A DNA stretch of 64,000 nucleotides. Origin: Flavobacterium psychrolimnae. GTDB taxonomy: Bacteria; Bacteroidota; Bacteroidia; Flavobacteriales; Flavobacteriaceae. Below the pieces are notes generated by a model. That model was given only the letters and a program-made list of their open reading frames with translations. It was not told the origin of the DNA and did no database searches. The stretch spans positions 43,867-107,866 of the forward strand of contig NZ_QNUX01000016.1 in assembly GCF_003312425.1 (NCBI RefSeq), given 5' to 3'. Positions within the stretch are counted from its first letter, which is position 1, and every line of letters begins with the position of its first letter. A program made the translations under genes and the position numbers. Shown here piece by piece: positions 35,875-45,503 of the stretch.

Positions 35875-37236
35875 ATGGAAAAGCGTAGATTAAGTTTCTG
35901 GGAAATTTGGAACATGAGTTTCGGTTTCTTGGGAATCCAGATGGGTTTTGCCCTTCAAAATGCTAATGCCAGCAGAATTCTCCAGATTTTTGGCGCAGAT
36001 GTACATGAACTATCCTGGTTTTGGATTATTGCCCCGTTAATGGGACTTATCGTTCAGCCCATTATAGGACATTACAGCGACAAAACGTGGGGGAAATTCG
36101 GAAGACGAAAACCTTTCTTTTTAGTAGGTGCTTTATTAGCCTCAATTGGACTAATATTAATGCCTCAAGCCGAAATTTTCATCGCTTTTCTACCTGCCTT
36201 ATGGGTTGGTGCCGGAATGCTGATGATTATGGATGCGTCTTTCAACATCGCCATGGAACCTTTCAGAGCTTTAGTGGGAGATAATTTAAGAACCGACCAA
36301 AGAACATTAGGTTTTAGCGTACAAACCGCATTAATTGGTTTTGGTGCTGTTATTGGTTCATTATTACCTTATGTATTAACGAATTATTTTGGCGTTTCAA
36401 ACAGAGATGATAATGGCGGGGTTCCAATGCACTTGATTTTATCTTTTGTTATAGGAGCGGCTATTCTGGTAGTTTCTATTCTGGTTTCCATTTTTTCTGC
36501 CAAAGAATATTCTCCGGAGGAGTTAGCACAGTTTGAAGACGAAATGGTGCATCACCAAACTAAAGTGGCTGATGCTGATCCAAAAAAATCTAGTTTACTG
36601 GACATTTTTGATGATTTCAGAAAAATGCCTACCACGATGCGACAATTAAGCTGGGTACAATTTTTCTCTTGGTTTGGTCTTTTTGGAATGTGGGTTTTCA
36701 CCACTCCTGCCATAGCCCATCATATTTATGGTCTACCTATTTCGGACAGCAAAAGTGAAGCTTATCAAAATGCTGGTGACTGGGTTGGAGTACTGTTTGG
36801 TATTTACAATTTAGTTTCTGCTTTCTATGCTTTTGCTTTGCCATATATCGCAAAAAAATTCGGCAGAAAATTAACGCACTCCATCTCTTTAATTGTTGGA
36901 GGAATTGGGTTAATATCTATCTATTTTGTTCCTAATGAAAATTGGTTGATTCTTTCTATGGTCGCTGTAGGTATTGCTTGGGCAAGTATTTTATCTATGC
37001 CGTATGCAATATTAGCCGGATCAATTTCCCCAATGAAAATGGGAGTTTATATGGGTATTTTCAACTTCTTTGTCGTTATTCCCCAAATTATCAATGCCTT
37101 AATTGGCGGACCATTAGTTAAATACGTATACAATGACAATGCCATATTTGCATTAGTGACTAGTGGCGTCAGCTTCTTGATTGCTGCAATTTTAGTTGTT
37201 AAAGTGAAAGATGTTGATGACGTAATAAAACAATAA
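35875..37236 (+). CDS. Sugar MFS transporter, SLC45/maltose type
   Basis: 453 residues, about 12 membrane helices. N-terminal half has IQMGFALQNANASRIL, then PIIGHYSDKTWGKFGRRKPF (MFS loop 2-3 with the FGRRKP form of SLC45/GPH-like sugar carriers). It is followed at once by beta-phosphoglucomutase and maltose phosphorylase genes, so import of intact maltose or short maltodextrins into the cytoplasm is the likely role. Confidence 0.87.
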   Translation: MEKRRLSFWEIWNMSFGFLGIQMGFALQNANASRILQIFGADVHELSWFWIIAPLMGLIVQPIIGHYSDKTWGKFGRRKPFFLVGALLASIGLILMPQAEIFIAFLPALWVGAGMLMIMDASFNIAMEPFRALVGDNLRTDQRTLGFSVQTALIGFGAVIGSLLPYVLTNYFGVSNRDDNGGVPMHLILSFVIGAAILVVSILVSIFSAKEYSPEELAQFEDEMVHHQTKVADADPKKSSLLDIFDDFRKMPTTMRQLSWVQFFSWFGLFGMWVFTTPAIAHHIYGLPISDSKSEAYQNAGDWVGVLFGIYNLVSAFYAFALPYIAKKFGRKLTHSISLIVGGIGLISIYFVPNENWLILSMVAVGIAWASILSMPYAILAGSISPMKMGVYMGIFNFFVVIPQIINALIGGPLVKYVYNDNAIFALVTSGVSFLIAAILVVKVKDVDDVIKQ

Positions 37237-37238
37237 TA

Positions 37239-37895
37239 ATGAATACAAAAGCATTTATATTCGACCTAGACGGAGTAATTGTTGACACCGCAAAATACCA
37301 TTATTTAGCGTGGCAAAAAATTGCTACTGAATTAAATATCGAATTTACACACGAACATAATGAATTATTAAAAGGAGTCAGCCGCGTGCGCTCTTTGGAT
37401 ATCATATTAGAATTAGGAAAAGTGGAAGCTTCGCAAGAAGACAAAAACCGATGGTTAGTTCAAAAAAATGAAGACTATCTATCCTATTTAGTCGACATGG
37501 ATGCAAGCGAAATTCTTCCAGGAGTCTTTCCTATTTTAAAATTTTTAAAAGAGAACAACCAACCCATCGCATTAGGTTCAGCCAGTAAAAATGCCAGACC
37601 TATTTTAGAAAAAACAGGACTACTCTCCTATTTTGACGCCATTGTAGACGGAAATGATGTAACAAATGCCAAACCGGATCCGGAAGTTTTCTTAATGGCT
37701 GCAAAATTACTGAACATAAAACCAGAGGATTCAATCGTTTTTGAAGATTCAGTGGCAGGAGTTCAAGCGGCAAATATTGGAAACATGACTAGCGTAGGAA
37801 TAGGTGAAGCAAATACTTTGCATGAGGCTAAATATATCTTTAAGGATTTTACAGCCATCGATACAAACTTCATAGAAGAAATAATTAGAAAATAA
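37239..37895 (+). CDS. pgmB: Beta-phosphoglucomutase
   Basis: 218-residue HAD-superfamily enzyme converting beta-glucose-1-phosphate to glucose-6-phosphate. Catalytic DLDGVIVDTAKYH (nucleophile Asp and acid/base Asp), GSASKNAR motif, AKPDPEVF with the conserved Lys, and FEDSVAGVQAA metal-binding acids. It starts 2 bp after the sugar carrier stop and precedes a GH65 phosphorylase whose product is its substrate. Confidence 0.94.
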   Translation: MNTKAFIFDLDGVIVDTAKYHYLAWQKIATELNIEFTHEHNELLKGVSRVRSLDIILELGKVEASQEDKNRWLVQKNEDYLSYLVDMDASEILPGVFPILKFLKENNQPIALGSASKNARPILEKTGLLSYFDAIVDGNDVTNAKPDPEVFLMAAKLLNIKPEDSIVFEDSVAGVQAANIGNMTSVGIGEANTLHEAKYIFKDFTAIDTNFIEEIIRK

Positions 37896-38007
37896 AAAGA
37901 TAGAATAAAAAGAAACAAGAAGTAAGAGGTTAGAAAAACTGTGATAAATTTCAACAACTTTAAACTTCTAAACCTTAAACTTTTTAAACTTTAAACAAAA
38001 GTAAAGA

Positions 38008-40311
38008 ATGAATCAAGATTATATAAAACCGGATAATTGGTCCATCATAGAAGAAGGATTTGATGCAGAGAGCGTAAAATCATCCGAAAGTTTGTTCAGT
38101 ATTGGCAACGGTGCCATGGGACAACGTGCTAATTTTGAAGAAAATTATACTGGTGAAACGTTCCAGGGAAGCTACATTGCCGGAATTTATTATCCTGATA
38201 AAACCAAAGTGGGCTGGTGGAAAAACGGTTATCCGGAATATTTTGCCAAAGTTTTGAATGCACCAAACTGGATTGGAATCGACATTGAAATCAATGATGA
38301 AAAACTGGATTTGAATACCTGTTCCGATTTCAAAAACTTTCGTCGTGAACTCAATATGAAAGAAGGATGGTACCATCGTTCTTTTGAAGCCACTTTAAAA
38401 AACGGTACTGAAATTTCTGTAAATGTGCGTCGTTTCCTTTCGTTAAACTTGGATGAAGTTGGCGTTATTAATTATGAAATAACACCTTTGAACAAGGATG
38501 CAAAAATAATTTACAAACCCTACATTGATGCTGGTGTAACCAATGAAGATGCGAACTGGGAAGAAAAATTTTGGGAACCGCTTGACGTAAAAAAATCCGG
38601 AAATGAGGCTTTTGTAACCGCTCAGACGTTCAAAACACATTTCAAAGTAACCACTTTCATGCAAAACACCATTTTGACAAATGGTGAAAAAACAGGAATT
38701 TCTCCTTCTAATATTGATGCAACAACTGATAGAATTCAGTTTAGCTACGATGTAATTGTCGCACAAGGCCAAAAATCGTCAATACAAAAAATTGGTGGCT
38801 ATACGGTTTCCTTAAACCATGAAAACACCATTAATGCTGCCGAAAAAGTGATTCAATCCGCTTTAGCATTAGGATATGATCAAATGTTACAAGACCAAAT
38901 TGATGCTTGGGCAAAAATTTGGGAAATGTCAGACATTACCATTGATGGTGATGTAAAAGCACAACAAGGAATTCGCTTCAACATTTTTCAGTTGAACCAA
39001 ACGTATTTAGGAAAAGATTCTCGATTGAATATTGGACCTAAAGGTTTCACTGGGGAAAAATACGGAGGTTCTACGTATTGGGACACCGAAGCGTATTGCA
39101 TTCCGTTTTACATGGCGACCAAAGATCAGGAAGTGGCTCGAAACTTATTGACGTACCGCTACAATCAATTGGACAAAGCCATTGAAAACGCTGCTAAATT
39201 AGGATTTACTAATGGTGCCGCTTTGTACCCAATGGTTACCATGAACGGTGAAGAATGTCATAACGAATGGGAAATTACTTTTGAAGAAATTCATAGAAAT
39301 GGAGCTATCGCATTTGCCATTTATAACTTTTACAGATACACCGGCGATTACAGCTACATTCCTGAAAAAGGTCTAGAGGTATTAATAGCAATTGCTCGTT
39401 TCTGGCATCAAAGAGCGAATTTTTCGACTAATTTAAACCAATACGTAATTCTTGGAGTTACTGGTCCAAACGAATACGAGAACAACGTAAACAATAATTT
39501 CTATACCAATTATATTGCAAAATGGTGTTTGGAATATACTTACGAACAAATTCAGAAAGTGTCTCTGGAATATCCTGTAGATCACAAGCGAATTACGGAA
39601 AAAGTAAAAATATCGGATTCCGAATTACAATCTTGGAAAAAAGTTTCGGATAATATGTACTTCCCGTTTTCGGAGGAACATAATGTTTACTTGCAACAAG
39701 ACGGTTTCTTGGACAAAGAATTGGTTCGCGTAGCTGATTTGGACAAAAGCCAAAGACCAATCAATCAAAAATGGTCTTGGGATAGAATTTTACGTTCGCC
39801 GTACATCAAACAAGCCGATGTTTTGCAGTGTTTCTATTTCTTCGAAGATCATTTTTCTAAAGAAGAATTGAAAAATAATTTTGAATTTTACGAATCCTTT
39901 ACGGTTCATGAAAGTTCACTTTCGCCTTGTGTTCACTCGATTCAAGCCGCTTTATTGGACAAAATGGATATGGCCTATACTTTCTATTTGAGAACTTCAC
40001 GTCTGGATCTTGATGATTACAATAAAGAAGTTGAAGAAGGTTGTCATATTACCTCAATGGCAGGAACTTGGATGAGTATTGTAGAAGGTTTTGGCGGAAT
40101 GAGAATTAAAGATGATACACTTCATTTTTCTCCAAAAATCCCGAAAGAATGGGAAGGATATTCGTTTAAAATTAATTTCAGAAACCAAATTTTGAAAGTA
40201 GCAATCAATCATAATGAAACTACTTTCTCAATTGTTGGCGATAAAGAATTAGCTATCGTTGTAAACGGAAAAGCTGTTGTAGTTACGCCTGAGAATTTAA
40301 TTACTGTATAA
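38008..40311 (+). CDS. mapA: GH65 maltose phosphorylase
   Basis: Phosphorolytic enzyme splitting maltose to beta-glucose-1-phosphate and glucose. 767 residues, family-normal. N-terminal beta-sandwich domain (SLFSIGNGAMGQRANFEE), then the alpha/alpha barrel with GGSTYWDTEAYCIPFY, the acid Glu in GPNEYENNVNNNFYTN and the phosphate-site motif HESSLSPCVHSI that marks phosphorylases over hydrolases. No signal peptide, so cytosolic. Kojibiose or trehalose phosphorylase is possible by family, but linkage to starch genes and pgmB favours maltose. Confidence 0.9.
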   Translation: MNQDYIKPDNWSIIEEGFDAESVKSSESLFSIGNGAMGQRANFEENYTGETFQGSYIAGIYYPDKTKVGWWKNGYPEYFAKVLNAPNWIGIDIEINDEKLDLNTCSDFKNFRRELNMKEGWYHRSFEATLKNGTEISVNVRRFLSLNLDEVGVINYEITPLNKDAKIIYKPYIDAGVTNEDANWEEKFWEPLDVKKSGNEAFVTAQTFKTHFKVTTFMQNTILTNGEKTGISPSNIDATTDRIQFSYDVIVAQGQKSSIQKIGGYTVSLNHENTINAAEKVIQSALALGYDQMLQDQIDAWAKIWEMSDITIDGDVKAQQGIRFNIFQLNQTYLGKDSRLNIGPKGFTGEKYGGSTYWDTEAYCIPFYMATKDQEVARNLLTYRYNQLDKAIENAAKLGFTNGAALYPMVTMNGEECHNEWEITFEEIHRNGAIAFAIYNFYRYTGDYSYIPEKGLEVLIAIARFWHQRANFSTNLNQYVILGVTGPNEYENNVNNNFYTNYIAKWCLEYTYEQIQKVSLEYPVDHKRITEKVKISDSELQSWKKVSDNMYFPFSEEHNVYLQQDGFLDKELVRVADLDKSQRPINQKWSWDRILRSPYIKQADVLQCFYFFEDHFSKEELKNNFEFYESFTVHESSLSPCVHSIQAALLDKMDMAYTFYLRTSRLDLDDYNKEVEEGCHITSMAGTWMSIVEGFGGMRIKDDTLHFSPKIPKEWEGYSFKINFRNQILKVAINHNETTFSIVGDKELAIVVNGKAVVVTPENLITV

Positions 40312-40370
40312 GCAATTGTTAGAACTTGTAGTTTATTCTATCATTTAATTCAAGCCGTAACAAGCAAAAT

Positions 40371-40402
40371 AACAATCCCAATTCACATTGGGATTGTTTA
40401 TA
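40371..40402 (+). terminator. Hairpin after the maltose phosphorylase gene
   Basis: 12-bp stem AACAATCCCAAT / ATTGGGATTGTT (40371-40382 with 40387-40398), loop TCAC, followed only by a short T/A stretch; a weak terminator or RNA-stabilising hairpin in the 195-bp gap before the next GH13 gene. Confidence 0.65.
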
Positions 40403-40506
40403 TAAGTATGATTCTTCTTGGAATTATCCAATGCATAATCCGCTTAAAACTGCAGCGCTTTTTTTACAATCCTCATTAAAATTTAATGTAAACAATCTAT
40501 TTCACC

Positions 40507-42384
40507 ATGAATAAAATTATTTCTTTACCTTTCACAAATAGGAGCTTTCTAAAAAAAATAACCTTATTCCTTTTTTTTATGTCTGTAACGTTACACGCTC
40601 AAATCGACAAAGTAGAACCGCCTTTTTGGTATGCAGGAATGCAAAATCCAGAACTGCAGATACTTTTTTACGGCAAAGACATTTCTCAAAACCAAGTCAC
40701 CGTTTCTAATGGGATAAAAATAACCAACGTAAGAAGAACCGAGAATCCCAACTACATTTTTGTTACAATCGATACTAAAAAAGTTGTGGCCTCTGATTTC
40801 GTTTTTACCTTTAAAAGCAAAAACAAAGAAACGTTTACTCAAAAATATTCTTTAAATAAAAGAAAAGAAAATTCTGCGCAACGCAAAAGCTTTGACTCTT
40901 CGGATATGATGTATTTATTGATGCCGGACCGCTTTGCCAACGGAAACAGGAATAACGACAGCGAAAATTCGACCCAAGAAAAATATAACAGAGAATTACC
41001 GGGCGGAAGACACGGTGGCGACATTGAAGGAATCATAAAAAATCTGGATTATATAGCAGAACTAGGTGCAACAACCATCTGGAGCACGCCTCTATGTGAG
41101 GATAACGATGCTAAACATTCCTATCACACATACGGACAATCTGACGTTTATAAAATTGATCCTCGTTTTGGAACCAATGCTGATTATGTTCGCTTGGCTG
41201 CCGAAATGCACAAACGAGATATGAAACTGGTGATGGATTATGTGACGAATCACTGGGGAATTGAGCATTGGATGATGAAAGATTTACCTACAAAAGAATG
41301 GATTAATCAATTTGAAACTTACACGCAAACTAATCATAAAAGAACGGTTATCCATGACACCAACGCCTCTGAAATTGATAAAAAAGTGGCGATAGATGGT
41401 TGGTTCGTTCCATCGATGCCTGATTTAAACTTGCAAAATCCTTTGACTTTAAAATACCTGATTCAAAATGCGATTTGGTGGATTGAATACGCTGATTTGG
41501 ACGGTTTCAGAGTTGACACCTATAATTATTCCGACCCAAAAGGAATCGCAAAATGGACTAAATCCATTACAGATGAATACCCAAATTTTAATATTGTAGG
41601 GGAAGTTTGGATGCAAAGTCAGGCGCAAATGGCGTATTGGCAAAAAGATAGTAAAATTGCTGAAATTCAAAATTACAACTCGTATTTGCCAAGTGTAATG
41701 GATTTTACTTTATATGAGGCAACAACCAAAGCTTTCAACGAAGATGAAGAGACTTGGGACAAAGGAATGGTGAAAATTTATGACAATTTTACCAATGATT
41801 TTCTGTATCCAAATATCAATAATATGTTGATTTTTGTCGAAAATCACGACACCAATCGCATCAATCAAACCTACGGAAACGACATCAGAAAATACAAGAT
41901 GACAATAACTTTGATGGCTACCGTTCGTGGAATTCCACAATTGTATTATGGAAGTGAAATAGGAATGGCCGGTGATAAAAACAAAGGCGATGCCGATATT
42001 CGTCAAGATTTTCCTGGCGGTTGGGAAGGTGACGAGAACAATGCTTTTGTAAAAGAAGGAAGAACTCCGGGACAAAGTGAGTATTTTGACTTTACTTCCA
42101 AATTATTCAATTGGAGAAAAACAAAGGCGGCGGTACATTTTGGAAAAATGACACACTACATTCCGGAGAACAATGTTTACGTTTATTTTAGATACAACAA
42201 AGATGAAACAGTGATGGTTTTAATGAACAACAGCAACGAAACAAAATCGGTAAAAACCAATCGTTTCAAAGAAAACATCAAAAACTTTAAAACCGGAAAA
42301 GATGTAATTTCTGAACTTACATTTGATGTTACAAACGAAATTATAATAGAGCCAAAATCGGTTTTGATTTTAGAATTGAAATAA
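40507..42384 (+). CDS. Periplasmic GH13 neopullulanase/cyclomaltodextrinase-like enzyme (SusA type)
   Basis: 625 residues with an N-terminal signal (hydrophobic 17-29, ending LHAQ). An N-terminal Ig-like domain (about 35-120) precedes the barrel: LLMPDRFANGN, HGGDIEGI, MDYVTNHWG, nucleophile Asp in GFRVDTYNY, acid Glu in IVGEVWM, Asp in VENHDTNR, then a C-terminal beta domain. No lipobox and no T9SS tail, so periplasmic. It should trim imported maltodextrins or pullulan fragments to maltose and glucose, as SusA does. Confidence 0.9.
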   Translation: MNKIISLPFTNRSFLKKITLFLFFMSVTLHAQIDKVEPPFWYAGMQNPELQILFYGKDISQNQVTVSNGIKITNVRRTENPNYIFVTIDTKKVVASDFVFTFKSKNKETFTQKYSLNKRKENSAQRKSFDSSDMMYLLMPDRFANGNRNNDSENSTQEKYNRELPGGRHGGDIEGIIKNLDYIAELGATTIWSTPLCEDNDAKHSYHTYGQSDVYKIDPRFGTNADYVRLAAEMHKRDMKLVMDYVTNHWGIEHWMMKDLPTKEWINQFETYTQTNHKRTVIHDTNASEIDKKVAIDGWFVPSMPDLNLQNPLTLKYLIQNAIWWIEYADLDGFRVDTYNYSDPKGIAKWTKSITDEYPNFNIVGEVWMQSQAQMAYWQKDSKIAEIQNYNSYLPSVMDFTLYEATTKAFNEDEETWDKGMVKIYDNFTNDFLYPNINNMLIFVENHDTNRINQTYGNDIRKYKMTITLMATVRGIPQLYYGSEIGMAGDKNKGDADIRQDFPGGWEGDENNAFVKEGRTPGQSEYFDFTSKLFNWRKTKAAVHFGKMTHYIPENNVYVYFRYNKDETVMVLMNNSNETKSVKTNRFKENIKNFKTGKDVISELTFDVTNEIIIEPKSVLILELK

Positions 42385-42499
42385 TTTAAACCATATAAGC
42401 AATTTAAGAAAAAATGAGTTTAAAAGAAGAAGAACTAATCTTTAATGAACTTATATAACTTATATGTTTCAAAAAAAACAATCATTTAATACTAAAAAA

Positions 42500-44158
42500 A
42501 TGAAAAAATATTCAATCCCACTTTTACTATTAACCATGACAATTATAAGTAGTTGCTCCAGTACAAAAACGGTTGCTGAGAGTAACAAAACACCTTTCGT
42601 TTGGGAAGGAGCGAATGTTTATTTCCTGATGACAGACCGTTTTAATAATGGTGACACTTCGAATGATATAAACTTCAACAGAACCAAAACTACGGGAAAA
42701 CTTCGTGGTTTTGAAGGTGGCGATATCAAAGGGATTTCTCAAAAAATTGACGAAGGTTATTTTGATAAATTAGGCATCAATGCCATTTGGTTCACACCAG
42801 TAGTGGAACAAATTCACGATGGCGTTGACGAAGGAACCGGTTTAAGTTATGGCTTTCATGGCTATTGGGCCAAAGACTGGACCAACTTAGATCCTAACTT
42901 TGGAACCAAAGAAGACTTGGCTGCGTTAGTTCACAAAGCACATGCACACGGCATCCGAATTATTCTTGATGGTGTAATCAACCATACAGGACCTGTAACT
43001 GCTAAAGATACGGTTTGGCCAAATGACTGGGTGAGAACAGGACCAACCTGCGATTATAAATCGTTCGAAAACACAACAGCTTGCACACTCGTAGCTAATC
43101 TTCCGGATATAAAAACTGAGAGCAATCAAGCTGTGGCTTTACCTACTTTTTTAATCGAAAAATGGAAAAAAGAAGGGCGTTACGAACAAGAAATGAAAGA
43201 ACTGGATATGTTTTTTGCTCGCACGGGATATCCAAGAGCGCCAAAATATTACATCATCAAATGGTTGACGGATTATATTGCTGATTACGGAATTGACGGT
43301 TACAGAGGCGACACAGTAAAACATACCGACGAAACCGTATGGGCAGACTTTAAAACCCAATGTGATTACGCTTTTGAAACTTGGAAGAAAAACAACCCAA
43401 CAAAAGTGTTAGATAACAATTCCTTTTACACCATTGCTGAAGTCTATAATTATGGCATCAGTGGCGGACAAGATTTTGATTTTGGAGACAAAAAAATAAA
43501 CTATTTTAAAAATGGTTTTAACAACATGATCAATTTCGAATTCAAATGGGATTCCCAGAAAGACTATGAATTTATATTCTCCAAATATTCAAACAAGCTG
43601 AACAATGACTTGAAAGGATATAGTGTTTTGAACTATTTGTCTTCGCATGATGACGGCGGACCATTTGATGCAAATCGTACCAAAACTATAGAAAGCGGAA
43701 CAAAATTATTACTCAGTCCCGGACTTTCTCAAGTATATTATGGTGATGAAAGTGCTCGTTCGCTAGTTATCGAAGGAACAAAAGGCGATGCTACCTTGCG
43801 TTCGTTTATGAATTGGGAAGCTATCAAATCAAATCCTGAAACACAAAAAACGTTGTTGCATTGGCAAAAATTGGGTCAATTCAGAAAAAATCATCCTTCG
43901 GTTGGAGCAGGAATTCACAAACAAATTTCGGCTCAACCATATACTTTTTCTAGAACTTTTTCTAAAGGAGATTATTCGGATGCAGTGGTGGTAGGATTGG
44001 ATTTAGCAATTGGCACCAAAGAACTTTCAGTAAGTTCTATTTTCGCAGATGGCACCTTATTAAAAGATTCGTATTCAGGTAAAGAAGTACTTGTTGTAAA
44101 TGGAAAAGTGACAATCAATTCAGAATTTGACATTGTTTTATTGGAATTGAAAAAATAA
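42500..44158 (+). CDS. GH13 alpha-amylase lipoprotein
   Basis: 552 residues from the ATG at 42500, chosen because it gives a clean lipoprotein signal MKKYSIPLLLLTMTIISSC; an ATG 12 codons earlier is possible. Barrel motifs: MTDRFNNGDTSND, FEGGDIKGI, LDGVINHTG, nucleophile Asp in GYRGDTVKH, acid Glu in TIAEVYNYG and SSHDDGGPF. After the lipid Cys comes SSTKTV without acidic residues, so retention in the periplasm rather than surface export is likely. Last gene of the plus arm, followed by a strong terminator. Confidence 0.9.
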   Translation: MKKYSIPLLLLTMTIISSCSSTKTVAESNKTPFVWEGANVYFLMTDRFNNGDTSNDINFNRTKTTGKLRGFEGGDIKGISQKIDEGYFDKLGINAIWFTPVVEQIHDGVDEGTGLSYGFHGYWAKDWTNLDPNFGTKEDLAALVHKAHAHGIRIILDGVINHTGPVTAKDTVWPNDWVRTGPTCDYKSFENTTACTLVANLPDIKTESNQAVALPTFLIEKWKKEGRYEQEMKELDMFFARTGYPRAPKYYIIKWLTDYIADYGIDGYRGDTVKHTDETVWADFKTQCDYAFETWKKNNPTKVLDNNSFYTIAEVYNYGISGGQDFDFGDKKINYFKNGFNNMINFEFKWDSQKDYEFIFSKYSNKLNNDLKGYSVLNYLSSHDDGGPFDANRTKTIESGTKLLLSPGLSQVYYGDESARSLVIEGTKGDATLRSFMNWEAIKSNPETQKTLLHWQKLGQFRKNHPSVGAGIHKQISAQPYTFSRTFSKGDYSDAVVVGLDLAIGTKELSVSSIFADGTLLKDSYSGKEVLVVNGKVTINSEFDIVLLELKK

Positions 44159-44191
44159 TTTTCAAAATAATTTTCAAAATAATTTAATCCA

Positions 44192-44222
44192 AACGCCTTT
44201 AGAAATAAAGGCGTTTTTTTTA
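44192..44222 (+). terminator. Rho-independent terminator of the maltodextrin plus arm
   Basis: 9-bp stem AACGCCTTT / AAAGGCGTT (44192-44200, 44207-44215), loop AGAAAT, followed by Ts. Confidence 0.92.
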
Positions 44223-44251
44223 TGTTTACCTTTACCAAAAAATAAAAGACA

Positions 44252-44959
44252 ATGCTCAAAATTGGACATCGTGGCGCAAAAGGATATGAACCAGAGAACA
44301 CCTTTGTTTCATTCCAAAAAGCATTAGATATGCAAGTGGACGGCATTGAACTTGACGTGCATTTGAGTGCTGATGGCGAAATAATCGTTATTCACGACGA
44401 AACTATTGACCGAACGACCAATGGAAAAGGTTTTGTAAATACATTATCTTTGCGCGAATTGAAAACTTTTCGAATAGATGGAAAATATGACCCGAGGCAT
44501 TTAGCCGAACTGGCGCAGCAAATTCCAACTCTGAAGGAGGTTTTTGATTTGGTAAACCAAGATTGTTTTATCAATATTGAACTCAAAAGTCATGAAGCAA
44601 CTGATAAAGTAGTTTCACTTATTGAAAAATACGTCGCTAAAAAAGACTGGAAATACGACCGATTTTTAGTTTCCAGTTTTGATTGGAATGCACTGCAGCA
44701 AGTGGCTTTTTTAAATGATAAAATTCCCATTGGCGTTTTAACGGAAACCGATTTAGACTTGGCTTTGGCTTTCGCCAAATTCATTCAGGCAAAATCCATT
44801 CATCCGCATTTTCATTTATTGACAAAAGAAAACACGGCACAAATGCAGGAAAAAGGATTGCAGGTTTTTCCTTGGACCATCAATGAATTAGAAGACATTC
44901 AAAAAATAAAAACATTCAACGTAAACGGAATCATCACCGATTTCCCAAATAGAATATGA
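44252..44959 (+). CDS. Glycerophosphodiester phosphodiesterase
   Basis: 235-residue GDPD (UgpQ/GlpQ-type) enzyme releasing glycerol-3-phosphate from deacylated phospholipids. Catalytic motifs: GHRGAKGYEPENT (His/Arg and metal Glu), DGIELDVHLSADGEIIVIHDE (metal Glu/Asp and catalytic His), later NIELKSHE and FPWTINE. No signal peptide, so a cytosolic form. It is a single gene without an obvious operon. Confidence 0.93.
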   Translation: MLKIGHRGAKGYEPENTFVSFQKALDMQVDGIELDVHLSADGEIIVIHDETIDRTTNGKGFVNTLSLRELKTFRIDGKYDPRHLAELAQQIPTLKEVFDLVNQDCFINIELKSHEATDKVVSLIEKYVAKKDWKYDRFLVSSFDWNALQQVAFLNDKIPIGVLTETDLDLALAFAKFIQAKSIHPHFHLLTKENTAQMQEKGLQVFPWTINELEDIQKIKTFNVNGIITDFPNRI

Positions 44960-45006
44960 ACCAGAATATTTTAATTTAATATTATATCCTCAACAAAATA
45001 TTTTCT

Positions 45007-45029
45007 TTTAAACCATTAAGTAATTTAAG
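45007..45029 (+). repeat. Left inverted AT-rich repeat flanking the GxxExxY gene
   Basis: Contains AACCATTAAG and a trailing TTTAAG; matched in inverse orientation by 45480-45501 on the other side of the GxxExxY gene. Related degenerate copies occur near 42389, 48090 and 48197. Confidence 0.55.
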
Positions 45030-45061
45030 TCAATTAAGTAACGAGATAAATAATTCAGTTT

Positions 45062-45469
45062 ATGACAAAAAAAGAGATAACACAATTATCCTATGAAATT
45101 ATTGGTTACGCAATAAAAGTTCATAAAAAACTAGGACCCGGTTTATTAGAAAAAATTTATGAAGAATGCTTGAAATATGAGTTAGAAAAAAATGGGTATA
45201 ATGTGAAGCAACAATTTAATGTCGCAATAGATTACTATGATTTAGAACTTGCCAATCCATTACGATTAGATTTATTAATAAATGATTGTATTATTGTTGA
45301 GTTGAAAACGGTTGAAAAATTTCACCCAATTGATGAAGCTAAACTACTAACTTACATGAAACTATTAAGTATTCCACAAGGGCTACTCATCAATTTTAAT
45401 ACTCTCAATATAACAAAATCATGCAAACCTTTAATTAACGAATATTTTTCTCGGCTTGCTGATGATTAA
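45062..45469 (+). CDS. GxxExxY family protein
   Basis: 135-residue protein of the GxxExxY family (PF13366), related to proteins encoded in 23S rRNA intervening sequences. The name-giving motif is seen as GPGLLEKIYEECL, followed by a restriction-endonuclease-like core (LRLDLLINDCIIVELKTVEKF, Asp and Glu-x-Lys pattern) and GLLINFN near the end. The biological role is not established. Such genes occur in several copies per Bacteroidota genome. Inverted AT-rich repeats at 45007-45029 and 45480-45501 bracket it. Confidence 0.9.
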   Translation: MTKKEITQLSYEIIGYAIKVHKKLGPGLLEKIYEECLKYELEKNGYNVKQQFNVAIDYYDLELANPLRLDLLINDCIIVELKTVEKFHPIDEAKLLTYMKLLSIPQGLLINFNTLNITKSCKPLINEYFSRLADD

Positions 45470-45479
45470 ACTTAAAAAT

Positions 45480-45501
45480 CTTAACTCTCTTAATGGTTAA
45501 A
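45480..45501 (-). repeat. Right inverted AT-rich repeat flanking the GxxExxY gene
   Basis: Reverse complement carries AACCATTAAG and ends in TTAAG, matching 45007-45029. A similar sequence on the plus strand recurs at 48197-48221. Confidence 0.55.
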
Positions 45502-45503
45502 AA

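Noticed and set aside
44158..44185. Short tandem repeat of AATAATTTTC
   Set aside because: Only about two to three imperfect units in an AT-rich gap; not worth a repeat call.
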